Origin: Paraburkholderia terricola
GTDB taxonomy: Bacteria > Pseudomonadota > Gammaproteobacteria > Burkholderiales > Burkholderiaceae
Direction of reading: 5' to 3'
DNA length: 64,000 nucleotides
Assembly: GCF_900142195.1 (NCBI RefSeq)
Contig: NZ_FRAB01000012.1
Coordinates: 104,212 to 168,211, forward strand
Below are positions 61,773 through 64,000 of the stretch, piece after piece. The notes beneath the pieces were generated by a model. That model had not been told where the DNA came from and did no database searches. It saw only the letters and a list, made by a program, of their open reading frames with translations. Positions within the stretch are counted from its first letter, which is position 1. Each line of letters begins with the position of its first letter. The translations under genes and the position numbers were made by a program.

Positions 61773-62839
61773 CGTTTGATCCTGCGGGTTGCCGGTTGAG
61801 GTGCGCGCCAACCGAGTTCCTCCGAGATCGCGCGCGCTTCGCGCTGCACGACCGGAATCAGCTCGTCCATGCGTTCGAGCGACATATATGGAATCGTGCT
61901 CGCCACCGACAGCGCCGCCACCACCGCGCCCGACGCATCGCGCACGGGCGCCGCCACGCAGCGGATCGACGCCTCGTTTTCCTCGAGGTCGAAGGTGTAG
62001 CCGCCGGCCGCGTAGTTGGTCATGCGCTGCATGAAGGTCTGCGCGTCGGGCCGGTTGTCCGGCTTGAAGCTGACGCCGGCGAGCGCGCGCCGCGATGCCT
62101 CGAACAGCGACTGCCAGAGTTCCGGCCCGAGGTCGAGCATCATCGCCTTGCCGATTCCCGTCGACGCGAGCGGCATGCGGTGACCGACGCGCGAGCGCAT
62201 TTCCAGACCACGGGTGCCGGGAATCTTGTCGATGTACAGGACGTCGTCGCCATCGCGCACGCCGAGGTGAATCGTGTCGAGCGTCTGCTCCGCGAGCGAT
62301 TCGAGATGCGGTCGCGCGACCGCGGTGAGCGGCATCTGTTCGAGCGCAATGGTGCCGAGTTCGATCAGCTTCGGGCCGAGCAGATACCCGCCTTGCACCT
62401 GCCGCAGATAGCGCGCCTGCACGAGGCTGCTCACCAGCCGATGCGTGGTGCTGCGGGTCGTGCCGAGCGCGGCGCCGAAGGTGCGCAGATCGCGCACGCC
62501 GGCGGCGGCCGCTTCCAGAATCGCCAAGCCGCGCAGGAGCGTTTGGGTGCCGGCTTGCTGCGGGGTGATGTCCAGCAGCGTGCTGGGCAGCCCGATTTCG
62601 TTGACGACGGCCGGTTGCGCGACGGAGCGCGGGGCTTTCGCGGCGGCGGTCGGCTGCGGCTGTGATTGCGGCTGCGGCGCGGCGGCGGTCGGCTGCGGCC
62701 GTGATTGCGGCTGCGGCGCGGCGGCGGTCGGCTGCGGCCGTGATTGCGGCTGCGGCGCGGCGCTGCTCGCGTGGTCGGCTTGCGGAGCCAGATCGGCTTC
62801 GGACGCGCTCGCGGCGTGAGTGGGCATCGCTTTGTTCAT
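61769..62839 (-). CDS. IclR-family regulator of the sugar cluster
   Basis: A 356-residue IclR-type regulator: winged helix at about 95-160 (LLRGLAILEAAAAGVRDLRTFGAALGTTRSTTHRLVSSL) and a C-terminal effector domain (about 175-345). It is first in iclR-dgoK-dgoA-SDR and coupled to dgoK, so it is probably the local regulator. Unusually, the first 90 residues are low complexity and include three tandem 13-residue repeats (PQPQSRPQPTAAA type) before the domain. The effector is unknown, possibly a sugar-acid intermediate. Confidence 0.9.
   Translation of the reverse strand: MNKAMPTHAASASEADLAPQADHASSAAPQPQSRPQPTAAAPQPQSRPQPTAAAPQPQSQPQPTAAAKAPRSVAQPAVVNEIGLPSTLLDITPQQAGTQTLLRGLAILEAAAAGVRDLRTFGAALGTTRSTTHRLVSSLVQARYLRQVQGGYLLGPKLIELGTIALEQMPLTAVARPHLESLAEQTLDTIHLGVRDGDDVLYIDKIPGTRGLEMRSRVGHRMPLASTGIGKAMMLDLGPELWQSLFEASRRALAGVSFKPDNRPDAQTFMQRMTNYAAGGYTFDLEENEASIRCVAAPVRDASGAVVAALSVASTIPYMSLERMDELIPVVQREARAISEELGWRAPQPATRRIKR
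62643..62759. repeat. Three tandem 39-bp repeats inside the IclR-type gene
   Basis: Units start at 62643, 62682 and 62721 with an exact 39-bp period; the second and third are identical and the first differs by one base within the compared core. They keep the reading frame and encode 13-residue Pro/Gln/Ala-rich units. This is a minisatellite able to gain or lose units without frameshift. Confidence 0.9.
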
Positions 62840-63012
62840 GGCGATTCGCTTTTCGGTGGTTTTTTGCGCTTACAGCGCGGGGCCGGAGAGACGGCCTTCT
62901 GTGCTCGCCGTGCGGCGGGCGCGGGGGTGCTGCCTTTGAGTCTTAGGCATGGTTTGGCTTTGTCTCCAGTTTTCTTTTGCTGTCGCTGTTTCCTGCGGTC
63001 AGGTTCGTGGTT

Positions 63013-63052
63013 TTTTCTGACCTGCGGTGCGGCTTTTCTGACCTGCGGTGCG
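63013..63052. repeat. 19-bp direct repeats upstream of the IclR-type gene
   Basis: TTTTCTGACCTGCGGTGCG occurs at 63013-63031 and 63034-63052, a 21-bp period equal to two helical turns, about 175-215 bp before the regulator start. This could be a tandem operator. Confidence 0.6.
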
Positions 63053-63150
63053 TCTTGGGGTGGATTGTAGGGCGGTTTTTGAGAAAGCTCCAATATGTGA
63101 GTGCTGGATTCAGATAATGGGATTTTTGGTTGCCGTGGGCTTTTGGGTTT

Positions 63151-63184
63151 GGTGGCCTTTCCTTGCTGGTGGCCTTTCCTTGCT
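63151..63184. repeat. 17-bp perfect tandem duplication
   Basis: GGTGGCCTTTCCTTGCT at 63151-63167 is repeated exactly at 63168-63184. It borders the hairpin-rich element that follows. Confidence 0.85.
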
Positions 63185-63205
63185 GGCTTAGTGGTCTATT
63201 AGCGT

Positions 63206-63257
63206 CGCCCCTGTGCGGGGCGGCACCTACTTTCTTTGCCGCCGCAAAGAAAGTAGG
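63206..63257. repeat. Paired strong hairpins of a dispersed-repeat type
   Basis: A GC hairpin (CGCCCC/GGGGCG, 63206-63222) is followed by a perfect 14-bp stem CCTACTTTCTTTGC/GCAAAGAAAGTAGG (63226-63239 with 63244-63257) with a CGCC loop, then a partial direct repeat GCAAAGAAAG (63257-63267). I recognise this CCTACTTTCTTTGC dyad as recurring in Burkholderiaceae intergenic DNA; its function is unknown to me. Confidence 0.65.
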
Positions 63258-63546
63258 CAAAGAAAGCGGCTCACACCGCCAGCTTTGAAGCGGGTCCCCT
63301 GGCTTGGAGGGCGCAGTGGTGCATCTGGAATCCGTGTTCTCGCGCACTCCGCGTTCGTGACAAGGCAGTCATACTTCCCGCCTCGCGCTGCGCGCTCGCC
63401 GGAAGCGGCGCGCACGGAAACCAGCGGTTTCATTGGGCGCGGTGGGGGCCATCGGCTTCGCCTCGGCGAGACGCCGAAAACACGCGGTTGTTTTGAAGGA
63501 TGCCGCTGGAGGCAACGCGCCAAGTGCCGACCAAGATGCCGGTTGG

Positions 63547-63581
63547 GATGCCGGATGCCGGATGCCGGATGCCGGATGCCG
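63547..63581. repeat. Heptamer tandem repeat (GATGCCG)5
   Basis: Five perfect GATGCCG copies at 63547-63581, plus one separate copy at 63535-63541. Confidence 0.95.
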
Positions 63582-63588
63582 GGTGTTC

Positions 63589-63618
63589 GGCGTAGGCGTA
63601 GGCGTGGGCGTGGGCGTA
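63589..63618. repeat. Hexamer tandem repeat (GGCGTR)5
   Basis: Five GGCGTA/GGCGTG units at 63589-63618, followed by degenerate GGCCGT units. Confidence 0.9.
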
Positions 63619-63630
63619 GGCCGTGGCCGT

Positions 63631-63694
63631 GGGGTTCGAGGTTCGGGGTTCGGGGTTCGGGGTTCGGGGTTCGGGGTTCGGGGTTCGGGGTTTC
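63631..63694. repeat. Heptamer tandem repeat (GGGGTTC)8-9
   Basis: GGGGTTC at 63631, one variant GAGGTTC at 63638, six perfect units from 63645 to 63686, then an 8-nt variant GGGGTTTC to 63694. Confidence 0.95.
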
Positions 63695-63726
63695 GGGGGC
63701 TCGGGGGCTCGGGGGCTCGGGGGCTC
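63695..63726. repeat. Octamer tandem repeat (GGGGGCTC)4
   Basis: Four perfect GGGGGCTC units at 63695-63726 directly abut the GGGGTTC array. Both arrays are G-rich on the plus strand with regularly spaced G-runs. Confidence 0.95.
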
Positions 63727-64000
63727 GGGGCGTGGCCCCACCCGGCGGGCCGGGCTGCTAACAGTCTGGTGACCTACCGACGCTCGGCAAGCCAGTGAGC
63801 GGTGAAGCGGCGCGTGGCGCGTGCAGTGCTAAACGCGTGGAGATGTACTGCTGGGCGCAGAAGCCGCCTGCGGTTTGATGAAGTACCGCGACGGCGGGCG
63901 CAGCGGAACCTGTCCGCATTTTTGTGTGCGAGGCGATGGGCGGAGTTACCCGCGTGCGTTGGTGAATCGCTCACCAAACAGGATAGCAAACTGGTTCATG

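Larger units (their letters stand above)
62840..64000. other. Repeat-rich, gene-poor right end
   Basis: The last 1.16 kb holds no gene I can support. Several open frames exist, but they are repeat translations or antisense to repeats. From left to right it contains the upstream region of the IclR gene with 19-bp direct repeats, a 17-bp tandem pair, a strong hairpin region at about 63200-63480 that resembles a dispersed repeat, a microsatellite mosaic (63535-63726), and an unassigned stretch (63730-64000). Confidence 0.7.

Noticed and set aside
62836..63093. An 85-codon minus-strand frame upstream of the IclR-type gene
   Set aside because: It translates the 19-bp direct repeats (APQVRK twice) and is Lys/Pro/Gln-rich without domain features; it is more likely the regulatory region.
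63213..63798. Several open frames of 70-180 codons in the right-end repeats
   Set aside because: Their translations are simple repeats (for example GFGVRGSG or PNPEPRT runs) produced by microsatellites that stay open in every frame.
63774..63989. A 71-codon minus-strand frame at the right edge
   Set aside because: Arg-rich translation without a recognisable domain, next to the repeats; no ribosome-binding site was convincing.

Overview
This window looks like a stretch of the main chromosome of a Burkholderia or, more likely, Paraburkholderia species. That assignment is inferred from the very high GC content (especially at third codon positions), the protein sequences, and gene groupings I recognise from that genus: leuS-lptE-holA-proA, bamE next to fur, edd-eda beside gluconate genes, and an araFGH-type transporter joined to DeLey-Doudoroff sugar-acid genes. 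I see no tRNA, insertion sequence, prophage or CRISPR array. Nearly all of the window is intact core and catabolic genes on both strands; only the last 1.2 kb is repeat-rich and gene-poor.

Layout. 1-7.2 kb holds housekeeping genes: the 3' end of ruvB, a histidine phosphatase, dtd, tyrS, anmK, erpA, rplM-rpsI and an OsmC-type peroxidase. Upstream of rplM lies an unannotated small RNA whose hairpin loop mimics the 16S anti-Shine-Dalgarno end. 7.2-10.8 kb holds rnpB (RNase P RNA), a DUF3025 gene, pyrC and a class II glutamine amidotransferase. 10.9-15.7 kb is a glutamate/aspartate module, the gltIJKL ABC transporter beside glutamate dehydrogenase. 15.8-18.3 kb has a LysR regulator and purB. 18.4-24.2 kb is an Entner-Doudoroff/gluconate module (gntK, gntP, eda, edd) with a divergent HexR-type regulator and visible candidate HexR boxes. 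24.3-33 kb holds hemJ, proA, holA, lptE, leuS, exbD, exbB and dapB.

33.1-34.6 kb has bamE (with a very long low-complexity tail) divergent from fur. 34.7-38.6 kb has ureidoglycolate lyase, allantoicase and a DctA-type carrier in one direction, opposed by a GntR/FadR-type regulator with a perfect palindromic operator in the shared promoter. 38.6-44.4 kb has gapA, tkt, a spermidine synthase, a VOC protein and rsmE. 44.4-48.1 kb has a secreted guanyl-type RNase with a barstar-type inhibitor, an ORF-free interval with a palindrome and strong terminator, and a malic enzyme (maeB). 48.4-52 kb has thiL, pgpA, pncC, a DUF985 cupin and pyrF. 52-62.8 kb is a sugar module for L-arabinose/D-galactose-type sugars: IclR regulator, dgoK, dgoA, an SDR, araFGH, a second SDR, an SMP-30 lactonase and an aldose epimerase. 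62.8-64 kb contains short direct repeats, a strong-hairpin dispersed-repeat candidate and a mosaic of tandem heptamer, hexamer and octamer repeats.

How the genes work together. Carbon handling is the main theme. Gluconate enters by GntP, is phosphorylated by GntK and is split by Edd/Eda under HexR. Arabinose or galactose enters by AraFGH, is oxidised and delactonised, and its keto-deoxy acid is phosphorylated by DgoK and cleaved by DgoA. The triose products feed gapA and tkt. The sugar-acid dehydratase that route needs is not in this window. The most unusual signals are non-coding: the anti-SD-like sRNA at about 6.3-6.4 kb, the palindrome/terminator unit at 45.5-45.75 kb, the 51-bp tandem hairpin repeats between araF and araG, and the repeat mosaic at the right end.
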